This document shows, in pieces, positions 1 through 8,490 of a stretch of DNA of 58,619 nt. The notes below the pieces were generated by a model, which made no database searches, was not told the origin of the DNA, and saw nothing but the letters and a program-made list of their open reading frames with translations. The stretch comes from JBOICV01 sp050740255 (lineage in GTDB: Bacteria; Pseudomonadota; Gammaproteobacteria; Nevskiales; JBOICV01). Position numbers and translations under genes: made by a program. The stretch spans positions 1 to 58,619 of the forward strand of contig JBOICV010000018.1 in assembly GCA_050740255.1 (NCBI GenBank), read 5' to 3'. How positions within the stretch are numbered: position 1 is the stretch's first letter; each line of letters starts with the position of its first letter.

Positions 1-779
1 GACTTGCGCGTGACGATTTGCCGCGGCAACACCTGCTGCTGGATCGCATTCACCAGCACGCGCGCCGACTCGGCCACGCTGTCACCCTTTTCCGGGTCCG
101 GATTGGCCATTTGCGAGGAACCGAGCAAGGACATGCCCAGCGCCTCAAACGAGGACGACATGGTGTTGGCGGTAAACATGCCACCGCAGGCGCCGTAACT
201 CGGGCAGGCGTTGCGCTCAATGCCCTCGAAGTCTTCCTGCGCCATCTTGCCGGCGTTGAAGGCGCCCACCGCCTCGAAGGACGAGACGATGGTCAGCGCC
301 GTGCCTTTCCAGTTGCCCGGCCGGATGGTGCCGCCGTAACAGAACAGCCCCGGAATATTCATCCGCACCAGCGCGATCATGGCGCCGGGCATGTTCTTGT
401 CGCAGCCGCCGATACAGAGCACGCCGTCCATGAACTGCGATTGCGCCGCGGTCTCAATGGCGTCCGCGATCACTTCGCGCGACACCAGCGAAAACTTCAT
501 GCCCTCGGTGCCCATCGAGATACCGTCGGTCACCGTCGGAAAGCCGAAACTTTGCGGCATCACGCCGGCCGCTTTCAGCGCACTTTCAGCGCGCGCGGCC
601 AACGGCCCCAGCCCGGCGTTGCAGGGGTTCATCGTGGAATGGCCGTTGGCGATGCCGACGATCGGCTTCTCGAAGTCGGCGTCGGTAAAGCCAACTGCGC
701 GCAACATCGCGCGGTTGGGCGAGCGCTGCACGCCGGCGGTGATATTGCGGCTGCGGCGGTTGAAGGACTCTGCGGCCAT
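1..779 (-). CDS. ilvD: Dihydroxy-acid dehydratase IlvD, N-terminal part (cut by window edge)
   Basis: This gene encodes the dehydratase that makes 2-oxo acids from 2,3-dihydroxy acids in valine, isoleucine and leucine synthesis, a cytoplasmic Fe-S enzyme. Reading the minus strand from the ATG at 779 gives MAAESFNRRSRNITAG, then GHSTMNPCNAGL (Cys53) and CIGGCDKNMPGA (Cys126), the two early cluster-ligand motifs of the IlvD/Edd family. About 259 codons are visible; the family is usually 560-620 residues, so the C-terminal half lies beyond the left edge. An AGGAG lies about 9 nt before the ATG. The peroxiredoxin gene upstream on the same strand is separated by a terminator, so ilvD probably has its own promoter. 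Confidence 0.95.
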   Translation of the reverse strand, partial: MAAESFNRRSRNITAGVQRSPNRAMLRAVGFTDADFEKPIVGIANGHSTMNPCNAGLGPLAARAESALKAAGVMPQSFGFPTVTDGISMGTEGMKFSLVSREVIADAIETAAQSQFMDGVLCIGGCDKNMPGAMIALVRMNIPGLFCYGGTIRPGNWKGTALTIVSSFEAVGAFNAGKMAQEDFEGIERNACPSYGACGGMFTANTMSSSFEALGMSLLGSSQMANPDPEKGDSVAESARVLVNAIQQQVLPRQIVTRK

Positions 780-850
780 GACTGCTCCTGACTACTCCGG
801 GGAACGCGGTATTTTTACGGCCGCGTATTATCCTCCAAGCGCTGCTACAA

Positions 851-878
851 AGAAAAAGCCCCGCAATGCGGGGCTTTT
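851..878 (-). terminator. Rho-independent terminator after the peroxiredoxin gene
   Basis: GCCCCGC-ATT-GCGGGGC read on the minus strand forms a 7-bp GC stem with a 3-nt loop, extended by A/T pairs and followed by a run of T. It starts 21 nt past the peroxiredoxin stop codon. The A/T flanks make it potentially bidirectional. Confidence 0.85.
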
Positions 879-898
879 CGTGTTGCGCCGTGTAGTGG

Positions 899-1531
899 CT
901 AACGCGCCGGTTTTACGTAACGCAGATAGGGCTTGAGCGTCTTCCAGCCCTGCGGAAACAGCTTCTTCGCTTCGTCATCCGTCACCGCCGGAACGATGAT
1001 CGCGTCCTCGCCCGGCTTCCAGTTCACCGGCGTCGCCAGTTTCTGCTGGTCGGTGAGCTGCAGCGAATCCAGCACACGCAGAATCTCGTCGAAGTTGCGC
1101 CCGGTCGAGGCCGGGTAAGTGATGCTCAGCCGCACTTTCTTGTTCGGATCGATTACGAACACCGAACGCACGGTGAAGCGGTCGCTGGCCTTCGGATGAA
1201 TCATGCCGTAGAGATTGGCGACGCGCATATCCGGATCGGCAATCATCGGGAAATTGACGCGCTGATGTTGCGTTTCCTCGATATCCTTGCTCCAGCCCAG
1301 ATGATCCTGCACCGAGTCCACCGACAAGCCAATCGCCTTCACGCCGCGCTGGTCGAACTCCGGTTTGAGCTTGGCCGTATAGCCGAGTTCAGTGGTGCAT
1401 ACCGGGGTGTAATCCTTGGGATGTGAAAACAGCAGGCCCCAGGAATTGCCGAGCCAGTCGTGAAAACGGATCTTGCCTTCGGTAGTGTCGGCTTCGAAGT
1501 CCGGCGCGATGTCGCCCAGTTGTAAGGCCAT
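899..1531 (-). CDS. 1-Cys peroxiredoxin (Prx6 family)
   Basis: Predicted cytoplasmic thiol peroxidase of 210 residues that reduces hydrogen peroxide and organic hydroperoxides. The peroxidatic motif HPKDYTPVCTTELG carries Cys45, and no other cysteine occurs, as expected for the 1-Cys Prx6 class, which depends on an external reductant. The C-terminal extension with NWKPGED and a lysine-rich tail also fits Prx6. The start at 1531 (MALQLGDIAPDF) is chosen because GCAGGAGAC lies just upstream and the family begins here; a 13-residue longer reading frame exists but has no comparable ribosome site. The gene is monocistronic, with a terminator downstream. Confidence 0.93.
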   Translation of the reverse strand: MALQLGDIAPDFEADTTEGKIRFHDWLGNSWGLLFSHPKDYTPVCTTELGYTAKLKPEFDQRGVKAIGLSVDSVQDHLGWSKDIEETQHQRVNFPMIADPDMRVANLYGMIHPKASDRFTVRSVFVIDPNKKVRLSITYPASTGRNFDEILRVLDSLQLTDQQKLATPVNWKPGEDAIIVPAVTDDEAKKLFPQGWKTLKPYLRYVKPAR

Positions 1532-1720
1532 AAATGTCTCCTGCGTTTTGATCTGTTCAATTTTAGTCAAGAACCCCGCATGAGGCGCAGAATATTTTTA
1601 GACCGATTGCGCATAACCGCCGTTTAACCCGTTACAGCATCGGCGCCGCCCGCGGCGGGTTGCGGCGGATGCGCTGCGCTGTTTTAGCTGCGGCGGCATG
1701 CACTTATGCGTAGAATTTGC

Positions 1721-1752
1721 CTATACACAGAAACTCAAGTCTGGTGTATAGT
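1721..1752 (+). promoter_or_regulatory. Dyad CTATACAC...GTGTATAG, candidate promoter/operator
   Basis: A perfect 8-bp inverted repeat (1721-1728 and 1744-1751, 15-nt spacer) sits 60 nt before the gene at 1812. Its right arm contains TATAGT (1747-1752), a good -10 match, with TACACA 17 nt upstream as a weak -35. A repressor or activator bound at the dyad would overlap the promoter. The remaining 1532-1720 stretch shows no gene; it should hold the divergent peroxiredoxin promoter. Confidence 0.4.
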
Positions 1753-1811
1753 CGCTGGCAATCGGGGTGCTTTGACAGTTTTTTACCACCATCTCAGGAG
1801 TGGAGGGAGTG

Positions 1812-2429
1812 ATGAATACGGCCAGCCGTCTAGCGCAAGCCTTGGTGCTTGTTGGACTGGGCGCGATTTCCGCGGCCCATGCCGAAAACACGCATAAGCC
1901 GATGCGTGCGATCGCCATAGTGGATGACAGCTCTGACAGTATCGCCGGCTTCTGCCACCAGCAGATCCGGAATAACCTGATCACTCACGGCTACCGCGTC
2001 GTGTCGCCCTCGCGCGCCGATGTGATACTCAATGTTTATGGCAGTGAAGATCACCATCACGCCGTTTACCTGCGCCGCGCCTATCACTCCGCCTTGCATC
2101 ACCAGGCGGAGACTACCGACGACGAAGCCGACGACGTGGCCGAGGAGATTAACGATATTCTCGAAGATATCCAGCCGCAAGCACAGACTTACGAGTACCG
2201 CCTGATTTATCCCGCCACCGGTGAAGAGTTGGCTTACGGCGGCAAGTATGAGAAAAGTGGCTCGCCCGCGGGGAATTGCCGGGATATCGCCGACGACATC
2301 GCCGACGAAATCAAGAAGAGCCTGCGCTCGCATATGATTACGCGCCGCGAGCCGGCCCGCAGTTTTCAGCCGGTGATGAGCGACCGGACGCAGGACGAGC
2401 GTGCCTGGGAGTTTTACCAGCCTTATTGA
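1812..2429 (+). CDS. Secreted His-rich acidic protein of unknown function
   Basis: I do not recognise this 205-residue protein. Residues 1-24 form a Sec signal peptide ending AAHA before ENTHKP. The mature part has two cysteines (48, 156) that could form a disulfide, a histidine cluster at residues 81-97 (HHH, then YHSALHHQ), and an acidic stretch at 102-119 rich in Asp and Glu. The start at 1812 follows GGAGGGAGTG; an ATG 12 nt upstream overlaps that site and is less likely. The gene stands alone, between a dyad-containing promoter region and a terminator. The His/Asp content could suggest metal contact and cutA is next door, but that is guesswork. Confidence 0.75.
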   Translation: MNTASRLAQALVLVGLGAISAAHAENTHKPMRAIAIVDDSSDSIAGFCHQQIRNNLITHGYRVVSPSRADVILNVYGSEDHHHAVYLRRAYHSALHHQAETTDDEADDVAEEINDILEDIQPQAQTYEYRLIYPATGEELAYGGKYEKSGSPAGNCRDIADDIADEIKKSLRSHMITRREPARSFQPVMSDRTQDERAWEFYQPY

Positions 2430-2443
2430 ACTGCTGATTTACC

Positions 2444-2480
2444 AAAGGCCACGGCCCGCTTTGCGCGTCGTGGCTTTTTG
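2444..2480 (+). terminator. Probable terminator after the His-rich protein gene
   Basis: AAAGGCCACG and CGTGGCTTTTT form a stem (one bulged G) around a 15-nt loop, followed by a T run. It lies 15 nt past the stop at 2429 and before cutA. Confidence 0.6.
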
Positions 2481-2502
2481 TTTTCCGCTATTCGCTTGAG
2501 TC

Positions 2503-2823
2503 ATGCCGCCGGCCCGATACTGTCTGGTGTACTGCACCTGCCCCAACGCTGAGGCTGGACAGCGCATTGCCGATCATTTAGTAGGCGAGCGGCTCGCGGC
2601 TTGCGTGAATCTCGTGCCCGGTCTGCGCTCGACTTATCGCTGGAAGAACGAGCTATGCCGCGACGAGGAAGTGTTGCTGCTGATCAAGACGCGTAGCGAA
2701 CATTTTGACGCGCTCAAAGCGGCAATCCTTAAGCTGCATCCGTATGAACTCCCGGAAATCATCGCTGTCCCAGTGAGCGCAGGCCACACAGCCTATCTGG
2801 ACTGGATTCAGGAAAACACTTGA
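2503..2823 (+). CDS. cutA: Divalent-cation tolerance protein CutA
   Basis: CutA is a small trimeric protein linked to copper and other divalent-cation tolerance; its biochemical role is unsettled. The 106 residues show the family pattern: a Cys-containing first strand, RLAACVNLVPG, STYRWKNEL, LLLIKTRSE, then HPYELPEII and a closing AYLDWI. The length is typical. The stop codon overlaps the TTG start of dsbD, so the two are translationally coupled; the cutA-dsbD pairing is common in gammaproteobacteria and supports a periplasmic copper/thiol link. Confidence 0.93.
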   Translation: MPPARYCLVYCTCPNAEAGQRIADHLVGERLAACVNLVPGLRSTYRWKNELCRDEEVLLLIKTRSEHFDALKAAILKLHPYELPEIIAVPVSAGHTAYLDWIQENT

Positions 2824-4616
2824 GACTTCTCGCGCGCGGCCTGCTGCTGACGGCGGTGGCTGGTTTTGCTCAAGCGGAAGCGCTGCTCGGCGGGCCGCTG
2901 CTGGAAGACGATTTTCTGCCGGTGGACGAAGCCTTCGTGCTGCAGACCCCGCGGCAGGACGGTGCGGCTCTGGAAATTTCCTGGATCGTAGCACCGGACT
3001 ACTATCTCTACCGCCACGCACTGCGCTTTCGTCTTCAGGATGCGGCCGGGCTGGAACTCGGCACGGCTGAGCTTCCGGCCGGCAAAAAAAAACGTGACGA
3101 TTACTTCGGCGAGGTCGAAACCTACCGCGACCGACTGACGACGCGGCTGCCGCTGCAGACGAAAGGCCAGCTACCGGAGGCGCTCAAGCTCGAAGTGCGT
3201 TACCAGGGCTGCGCCGATGCCGGCCTGTGTTATCCACCGCAAACGCGCGTGCTCGATGTATTTCTGAGCAAGGCCGCCGCAGACAGCGCCAGTGCCGTGC
3301 CCATAACGGAGCATGTCCCCGAGCATGAACGGCTGGCGCAGCTCATCGGCGGTGGTCAGTTGCTCACCATCCTGCCGCAGTTTTTCCTGCTGGGGCTGTT
3401 GCTCGCCTTTACGCCCTGTGTCCTGCCCATGCTGCCGATTCTCTCCGGCGTGATCGCGGGTGAACATGCGGCGGGCGCCTGGCGCGGCTTTGGCCTGTCG
3501 CTGGCCTACGTGCTGGCGATGGCTTTCGCCTATGCCCTGTTCGGCGCCGTCGCGGGTCTGTTCGGTCATAACCTGCAGGCGGCGATGCAGACGCCCGTGG
3601 TGGTGATTGCCTTCAGTCTGGTGTTCGTGGCACTCGCGCTGTCCATGTTCGGCGCCTTCAAACTGCAACTGCCCAGTAGCTGGCAGTCCCGCTTGAGCGC
3701 GCTGTCCGCGCGGCAAGAAGGCGGTAAGTATCTGGGCGCGGCGGTGATGGGCTTTCTCAGCGCGCTGATCGTCGGACCCTGCATTGCCCCGCCGCTGGCC
3801 GGCGCGATGCTTTATATCGGGCAAACCGGCGACTCCTTGCTGGGCGGCATCGCCTTGTTTGCGCTCGGCTTGGGTATGGGCCTACCGCTCATTGTGCTGG
3901 GCAGCTTTGAGGCCAGCCTGTTACCCAGGGCCGGCACCTGGATGACGCAGGTGAATCATGCTTTCGGCTTTCTGCTGCTCGGCGTTGCGATCTGGTTGCT
4001 GGGGCGGCTGCTGGAGCCGGCGGTCGGCCTTGTGCTGTGGGCGCTGCTGGCCTATGGCGCCGCGCTGTACCTACTGTCGCTGCGGCCGCAGACAGGTATG
4101 GCGCGCTGGGCGGTGAGACTGGCGGCGCTCAGTGCTGCAACTTATGCGGCCTGGCTCACTGCCGGCGCGCTCAGCGGCGCCGGCGATCCTTTGCGGCCGC
4201 TGGCGTCACTCGGCGCGAAGCACGAAGTCGCGGCGGAAGCCGTAGCGTTCCGGCGGATCAAGACCCTGGCCGATCTTGAAGCCGCGCGGACCCGCGCCAC
4301 GGCGGCGCAGCAGCCGCTGCTGCTCGACTTCTACGCCGACTGGTGTGTCGCCTGCAAGACAATGGAACGCAAGGTTTTCCCGCAGCCGCAAGTGCGCAGC
4401 CCCATGCAGCGCTTCCAGCTGGTGCAGGCCGACGTTACCGCGAACGACGCGGCGGATCGCGAGCTGATGCAGGCGCTGGGCGTGATCGGTCCGCCGACGC
4501 TGTTGTTTTATGCGCCGGAAGGTGGCGAGCTGACTCAGTTGCGGCTGGTTGGTGAACTGGACGCTGCCGATTTTGCCGCGCATTTGCAAATGGTTTTGCG
4601 CGCCGAAAACCGATGA
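2820..4616 (+). CDS. dsbD: Thiol:disulfide interchange protein DsbD
   Basis: DsbD carries electrons from cytoplasmic thioredoxin across the inner membrane to periplasmic DsbC/DsbG-type partners and cytochrome c maturation. The 598 residues contain all three parts: a signal peptide (to about residue 20), an N-terminal DsbD-alpha domain with Cys131 and Cys137, a membrane domain of about eight helices (183-450) with the active cysteines in FTPCVLP (Cys200) and GPCIAPP (Cys321), and a C-terminal thioredoxin domain with WCVAC (Cys509/Cys512). Translation starts at TTG 2820 inside the cutA stop. The next gene overlaps by 4 nt (ATGA). Confidence 0.96.
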   Translation: MRLLARGLLLTAVAGFAQAEALLGGPLLEDDFLPVDEAFVLQTPRQDGAALEISWIVAPDYYLYRHALRFRLQDAAGLELGTAELPAGKKKRDDYFGEVETYRDRLTTRLPLQTKGQLPEALKLEVRYQGCADAGLCYPPQTRVLDVFLSKAAADSASAVPITEHVPEHERLAQLIGGGQLLTILPQFFLLGLLLAFTPCVLPMLPILSGVIAGEHAAGAWRGFGLSLAYVLAMAFAYALFGAVAGLFGHNLQAAMQTPVVVIAFSLVFVALALSMFGAFKLQLPSSWQSRLSALSARQEGGKYLGAAVMGFLSALIVGPCIAPPLAGAMLYIGQTGDSLLGGIALFALGLGMGLPLIVLGSFEASLLPRAGTWMTQVNHAFGFLLLGVAIWLLGRLLEPAVGLVLWALLAYGAALYLLSLRPQTGMARWAVRLAALSAATYAAWLTAGALSGAGDPLRPLASLGAKHEVAAEAVAFRRIKTLADLEAARTRATAAQQPLLLDFYADWCVACKTMERKVFPQPQVRSPMQRFQLVQADVTANDAADRELMQALGVIGPPTLLFYAPEGGELTQLRLVGELDAADFAAHLQMVLRAENR

Positions 4617-5110
4617 CGCGTCTTTGGGCGGCATTCGCACTCGGATTGATCGCTCTCGCGGCCGGTGTCGGCGCTTACCTGTTGACTCGGAGTGACGGTG
4701 CGGCACAGCGGCTGGATTTCAACCTGCTCGATCTGAGCGGTCAGCAACGCCATGCCGCGGAATGGGACGGCAAGGTGGTCGTTTTGAATTTCTGGGCGCC
4801 CTGGTGCGAGCCTTGCCGCGACGAAGTGCCGATGTTGAGCCGCTTGCAACAGGACTTCGGTCCGCGCGGCTTGCAGGTGCTGGGCCTGACGCTGGATGAA
4901 GCCGAAGCCACCCGCGTGTTCGCGCAGCGGGTGGAGATGGCGTATCCGGTGTTGCTCGGTTTGGAGCCGATTCTGACTTTGCAGGCGGCCTACGGCGACA
5001 CCCGGCTGCCTTTTACCGTGGTGATCGACCGAAACGGCAAGGTCGTATATCGCCAGGCCGGCGAGATGCAAAGGCTGGAGCTGGAGAGCGTGATAAGCCC
5101 GCTTTTATAG
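4613..5110 (+). CDS. TlpA/ResA-like membrane-anchored thioredoxin
   Basis: A 165-residue periplasmic thiol-disulfide oxidoreductase. An N-terminal helix (residues 4-24) anchors it in the inner membrane; the thioredoxin fold carries WAPWCEPCRDEVP with Cys65 and Cys68, and RLPFTVVIDRNGKVVYR contains the cis-proline region. Proteins of this kind reduce apocytochrome c or other periplasmic disulfides. The overlap with dsbD suggests that DsbD supplies its electrons (inference). This is the last gene of the cutA-dsbD group; about 106 nt of A/T-richer spacer follow before aroQ. Confidence 0.88.
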   Translation: MTRLWAAFALGLIALAAGVGAYLLTRSDGAAQRLDFNLLDLSGQQRHAAEWDGKVVVLNFWAPWCEPCRDEVPMLSRLQQDFGPRGLQVLGLTLDEAEATRVFAQRVEMAYPVLLGLEPILTLQAAYGDTRLPFTVVIDRNGKVVYRQAGEMQRLELESVISPLL

Positions 5111-5216
5111 CAATTTTGCGTCAATCTTCGTCGATATGACGAAATAATGACCACATCTTGCGTCATCTTCGCGGGTAGCGCACAATCGCTTTTCCCCGCC
5201 ACTTCGGAACTAGCGC

Positions 5217-5666
5217 TTGAGCCGACTGCTTTTGTTAAACGGTCCCAATCTGAACCTGCTGGGCAGCCGGGAACCGGAATTATACGGAGCGGCGACGCTG
5301 GCCGATATCGAGGCCCGGCTGGTGCAACAGGCACACAGCGCCGGTCACGAGCTTAGCGCCTTTCAAAGCAATGGCGAGCCCGAGTTGATCGCGCGCATTC
5401 ATCAAGCGCGCACCGAGGGCGTCGCCTTCATTCTGATCAACCCCGCGGCCTTTACCCATACCAGCGTGGCGCTGCGCGACGCGCTGCTGGCGACGCGGAT
5501 TCCGTTCATCGAAATCCATCTCTCGAACGTGCACGCGCGTGAACAATTCCGGCATCACTCGTATTTTTCCGACATCGCGGTCGGCGTCATCACCGGGCTT
5601 GGCGCGCAAGGCTATGAGCTGGCGTTGACAGCGGCGCTGGCCTATCTCACTCAGCAGAAGAAATAA
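5217..5666 (+). CDS. aroQ: 3-dehydroquinate dehydratase, type II
   Basis: Catalyses the third step of the shikimate pathway, 3-dehydroquinate to 3-dehydroshikimate, as a cytoplasmic dodecamer. The 149 residues begin with the family hallmark NGPNLNLLGSREPELYG (Asn13, Arg18, Tyr23), followed by INPAAFTHTS (Asn75, His81) and EIHLSNVHARE (His101). The length is standard. The start is TTG at 5217, giving MSRLLLLNGPN; no in-frame ATG fits. aroQ-accB-accC is a conserved gene order, with accB only 11 nt downstream. Confidence 0.95.
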   Translation: MSRLLLLNGPNLNLLGSREPELYGAATLADIEARLVQQAHSAGHELSAFQSNGEPELIARIHQARTEGVAFILINPAAFTHTSVALRDALLATRIPFIEIHLSNVHAREQFRHHSYFSDIAVGVITGLGAQGYELALTAALAYLTQQKK

Positions 5667-5677
5667 GGCTAAAGCCC

Positions 5678-6142
5678 ATGGACATACGCAAGCTGCGCGC
5701 CTTGATCGATCTGGTGCAGGAATCCGGCATCGCCGAGCTGGAAATCACCGAGGGCGAGGAGAAGGTGCGCATCGCACGCACCCTGCCCGGCGCAATGGCG
5801 CTGCCGCAGCAATACATGCTGCCGCAGGCCGCCGCAGCTGCGCCAGCACCCATTGTGGCCGAAGAAGCACCGGCCAAAGTGGAGACGCCGCCGGAGATGC
5901 GGGGGCATGTGGTGCGCGCGCCGATGGTCGGCACCTTTTACCGCTCACCCTCGCCCGAAGCACCGCCCTTTGTCTCGGCCGGCGACAAGATAAAAGCCAA
6001 TCAGACGCTATGCATCATCGAGGCGATGAAAATGCTGAACCAGATCGCGGCTGAATTGAATGGCGAGATCCTGGAGGTGCTGGCCGAGAACGGTCAGCCA
6101 GTGGAATTCGACCAGCCGCTGTTTGTCATAGCTCCCGCTTGA
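5678..6142 (+). CDS. accB: Acetyl-CoA carboxylase biotin carboxyl carrier protein
   Basis: Carries biotin between the biotin carboxylase and carboxyltransferase parts of acetyl-CoA carboxylase, the first committed step of fatty-acid synthesis. In 154 residues there is the N-terminal MDIRKLRALIDLV helix, an Ala/Pro-rich linker (about 48-75), and the biotinyl domain with IIEAMKMLN (Lys118 is the biotin site). GTFYRSPSPEAPPFV is the family's thumb region. accC begins 1 nt after the stop, so the two are co-translated. Confidence 0.97.
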   Translation: MDIRKLRALIDLVQESGIAELEITEGEEKVRIARTLPGAMALPQQYMLPQAAAAAPAPIVAEEAPAKVETPPEMRGHVVRAPMVGTFYRSPSPEAPPFVSAGDKIKANQTLCIIEAMKMLNQIAAELNGEILEVLAENGQPVEFDQPLFVIAPA

Positions 6143-6143
6143 C

Positions 6144-7499
6144 ATGTTAGAAAAGATTCTGATCGCCAACCGCGGCGAGATTGCGCTGCGGGTGCTGCGC
6201 GCCTGCCGTGAGCTGGGCATCGGCACGGTCGCGGTGTATTCCACCGCCGACCGCGAGCAAAAGCATGTGAAGCTGGCGGACGAAGCAGTCTGCATCGGTC
6301 CGCCCGCCTCGCGCGACAGCTATCTCAACCTCGGCGCCATCATCAGCGCCGCCGAAGTAACCAATGCCAGCGCGGTGCATCCGGGTTACGGTTTTTTGTC
6401 GGAGAACGCGGATTTCGCCGAGAGCGTGGAGAAGAGCGGCTTCGTCTTCATCGGCCCCCGCGCTGAAACCATTCGCCTGATGGGTGACAAGACCAACGCC
6501 AAAGCGGAGATGCTGGCCGCCGGCGTGCCCTGCGTACCCGGCTCAGAGGGCGCGCTGGGCGAGGACGACAAGCAAAACCTCGCGGTGGCGAAGACGGTCG
6601 GCTATCCCGTCATCATCAAGGCGGCCGGTGGCGGCGGCGGGCGCGGCATGCATCTGGTGCGCGAAGCGGAGCAACTGACCAAGTCGATAAAACTCGCCCG
6701 CAACGAAGCGCAGCAGGCCTTTAGCAATCCGGCGGTATATCTGGAAAAATTTCTGGAGCGCCCGCGGCATATCGAGATTCAGGTGCTCGGTGACGGTGAA
6801 GGCGGCGCGATCCATCTGGGCGAGCGCGACTGTTCGATGCAGCGGCGCCATCAGAAAGTGGTCGAGGAAAGTCCTGCTCCAGGCATTACCACCGAGCAGC
6901 GCGCCACGGTCGGCGCACTCTGCGTTGCCGCGTGCAAACGCATCAAATATCGCGGCGCCGGCACTTTCGAATTTTTATACCAGGACGGGCAGTTCTACTT
7001 CATCGAAATGAACACCCGCATCCAGGTCGAGCATCCCGTGACCGAACTGGTTACCGGCGTGGACCTGATCAAGGAACAGATTCTGATTGCGGACGGACGC
7101 GGCCTATCCTATCGGCAGGAAGACATCGCCTGGCGCGGCCATGCCATCGAGTGCCGTATCTGTGCCGAGCATCCGAAAACATTTATTCCGTCACCGGGTC
7201 CGGTGACGCGCTTCCACACGCCCGGCGGCCCCGGCATCCGCATGGACTCGCATCTCTACGCCGGTTATGTCGTCCCGCCGCATTACGACTCGATGGTGGG
7301 CAAGCTCATCGCGCACGGTCCGACGCGCGACTCGGCGCTGGCGCGCATGCGCACCGCCTTGTCGGAGCTGCTGGTGGAAGGAATTCGCACCAACGTAGCG
7401 CTACATCAACGCATCCTGAACGACGCGAACTTCCAGCGCGGCGGCACCACGATTCATTACCTCGAGCAGATGCTGGCCGGTTGGAGCGAGGGTAGCTAG
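6144..7499 (+). CDS. accC: Biotin carboxylase subunit of acetyl-CoA carboxylase
   Basis: Cytoplasmic ATP-grasp enzyme that carboxylates the biotin on AccB. The 451 residues match the family length. Visible motifs are MLEKILIANRGEIALR at the start, the glycine-rich ATP loop KAAGGGGGRGM, the HQKVVEESPAPG segment, and EMNTRIQVEHPVTE with the catalytic Glu and Arg. It follows accB with a 1-nt gap, and prmA follows within about 50 nt, a standard arrangement. Confidence 0.97.
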   Translation: MLEKILIANRGEIALRVLRACRELGIGTVAVYSTADREQKHVKLADEAVCIGPPASRDSYLNLGAIISAAEVTNASAVHPGYGFLSENADFAESVEKSGFVFIGPRAETIRLMGDKTNAKAEMLAAGVPCVPGSEGALGEDDKQNLAVAKTVGYPVIIKAAGGGGGRGMHLVREAEQLTKSIKLARNEAQQAFSNPAVYLEKFLERPRHIEIQVLGDGEGGAIHLGERDCSMQRRHQKVVEESPAPGITTEQRATVGALCVAACKRIKYRGAGTFEFLYQDGQFYFIEMNTRIQVEHPVTELVTGVDLIKEQILIADGRGLSYRQEDIAWRGHAIECRICAEHPKTFIPSPGPVTRFHTPGGPGIRMDSHLYAGYVVPPHYDSMVGKLIAHGPTRDSALARMRTALSELLVEGIRTNVALHQRILNDANFQRGGTTIHYLEQMLAGWSEGS

Positions 7500-7547
7500 C
7501 GCTGGATGGAAACCGCCGCCGGTACTGTTTCTGCGCTTGAGTCGTGC

Positions 7548-8426
7548 ATGCACTGGTTGCAACTGAAGTTCGAAGCCGACACGCCCGCAGCCCTGGAGGA
7601 AGTTTTATGGGCGGCTGGTGCGCAGGCGGTCACCTTCACTAACGCCACCGAGCGGCAGTTGTTCGAGCCCGCGCCCGGCGCCACTCCACTGTGGGAACGC
7701 GTGCAGGTCACGGCACTGTTTCCTTCCAACACCGGGACGGACGCGGTATTGGATCAGATCGAACTTGCGCTCGGTCTGCGTCCGCCGTATCAGGCCGAGC
7801 TGCTGGAAGATCGCGATTGGGTGCGCGAGTGGCTGAAATATTTCAAACCCTTGCGCTTTGGCCGCCGCTTGTGGATTTGCCCCACTCAATACGAGGTGCA
7901 GGAAGCGGACGCCGTGGTGGTGAAACTCGATCCCGGACTCGCCTTCGGCACCGGCAGCCATCCGACCACGGCGCTCTGTCTGGACTGGCTGGATGCCGCG
8001 CAGCTCTGTGGCCGGCGCGTGCTCGACTATGGTTGTGGCTCCGGCATTCTGGCGGTGGCTGCGGCACGTCTTGGCGCAAGCCGGGTCTGCGCGACCGATA
8101 TCGACCCGCAGGCGCTGCATGCCACGCAGGCCAATGCCGCGCGCAACGGCGTGCTGGATCGAATCGCGATCATTCCGCCCGAGGCGCTGCCCGAGACACT
8201 ACCCGAGCAATGGTTTGATGTGGTGCTCGCGAATATTCTGGCCGGACCTTTGACGGAACTTGCACCGCAGCTGGCGGCGCAGCTCGCGCCCGGCGGCTGG
8301 CTGGTGCTGTCCGGGTTGCTGGAGCAGCAGGCCGAGGAAGTGGGGAATCGTTATACGGCATGGATTGACTGGCACGCGCCAATCGTGCGAGAACAGTGGG
8401 CACGCCTGGCGGGACGCCGGCGCTAA
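7548..8426 (+). CDS. prmA: Ribosomal protein L11 methyltransferase
   Basis: S-adenosylmethionine-dependent enzyme that trimethylates ribosomal protein L11. The 292 residues have the small N-terminal substrate-recognition domain (MHWLQLKFEADTPAALEE) and a class I methyltransferase domain with VLDYGCGSGILAVAAARLGA and the ANILAGPL motif. The ATG at 7548 is preferred because the family starts MxWxQLK; an ATG at 7506 would add 14 unmatched residues. prmA closes the aroQ-acc group; the next gene starts 64 nt later. Confidence 0.93.
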   Translation: MHWLQLKFEADTPAALEEVLWAAGAQAVTFTNATERQLFEPAPGATPLWERVQVTALFPSNTGTDAVLDQIELALGLRPPYQAELLEDRDWVREWLKYFKPLRFGRRLWICPTQYEVQEADAVVVKLDPGLAFGTGSHPTTALCLDWLDAAQLCGRRVLDYGCGSGILAVAAARLGASRVCATDIDPQALHATQANAARNGVLDRIAIIPPEALPETLPEQWFDVVLANILAGPLTELAPQLAAQLAPGGWLVLSGLLEQQAEEVGNRYTAWIDWHAPIVREQWARLAGRRR

Positions 8427-8490
8427 TCACTCTTCACCACTGCTGTCTATGGCCGCTAGTTATACTGGGGCCAGGTTTTTAGCTTTTGAC

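Noticed and set aside
18..791. 257-aa plus-strand open frame over the left end
   Set aside because: It is antisense to ilvD; its product is His/Arg-rich low complexity and lacks any domain, while the minus strand gives clear IlvD motifs.
8260..8490. 77-residue upstream extension of the first TPR protein
   Set aside because: It overlaps prmA and would bury the signal peptide; the ATG at 8491 exposes a typical secretion signal.
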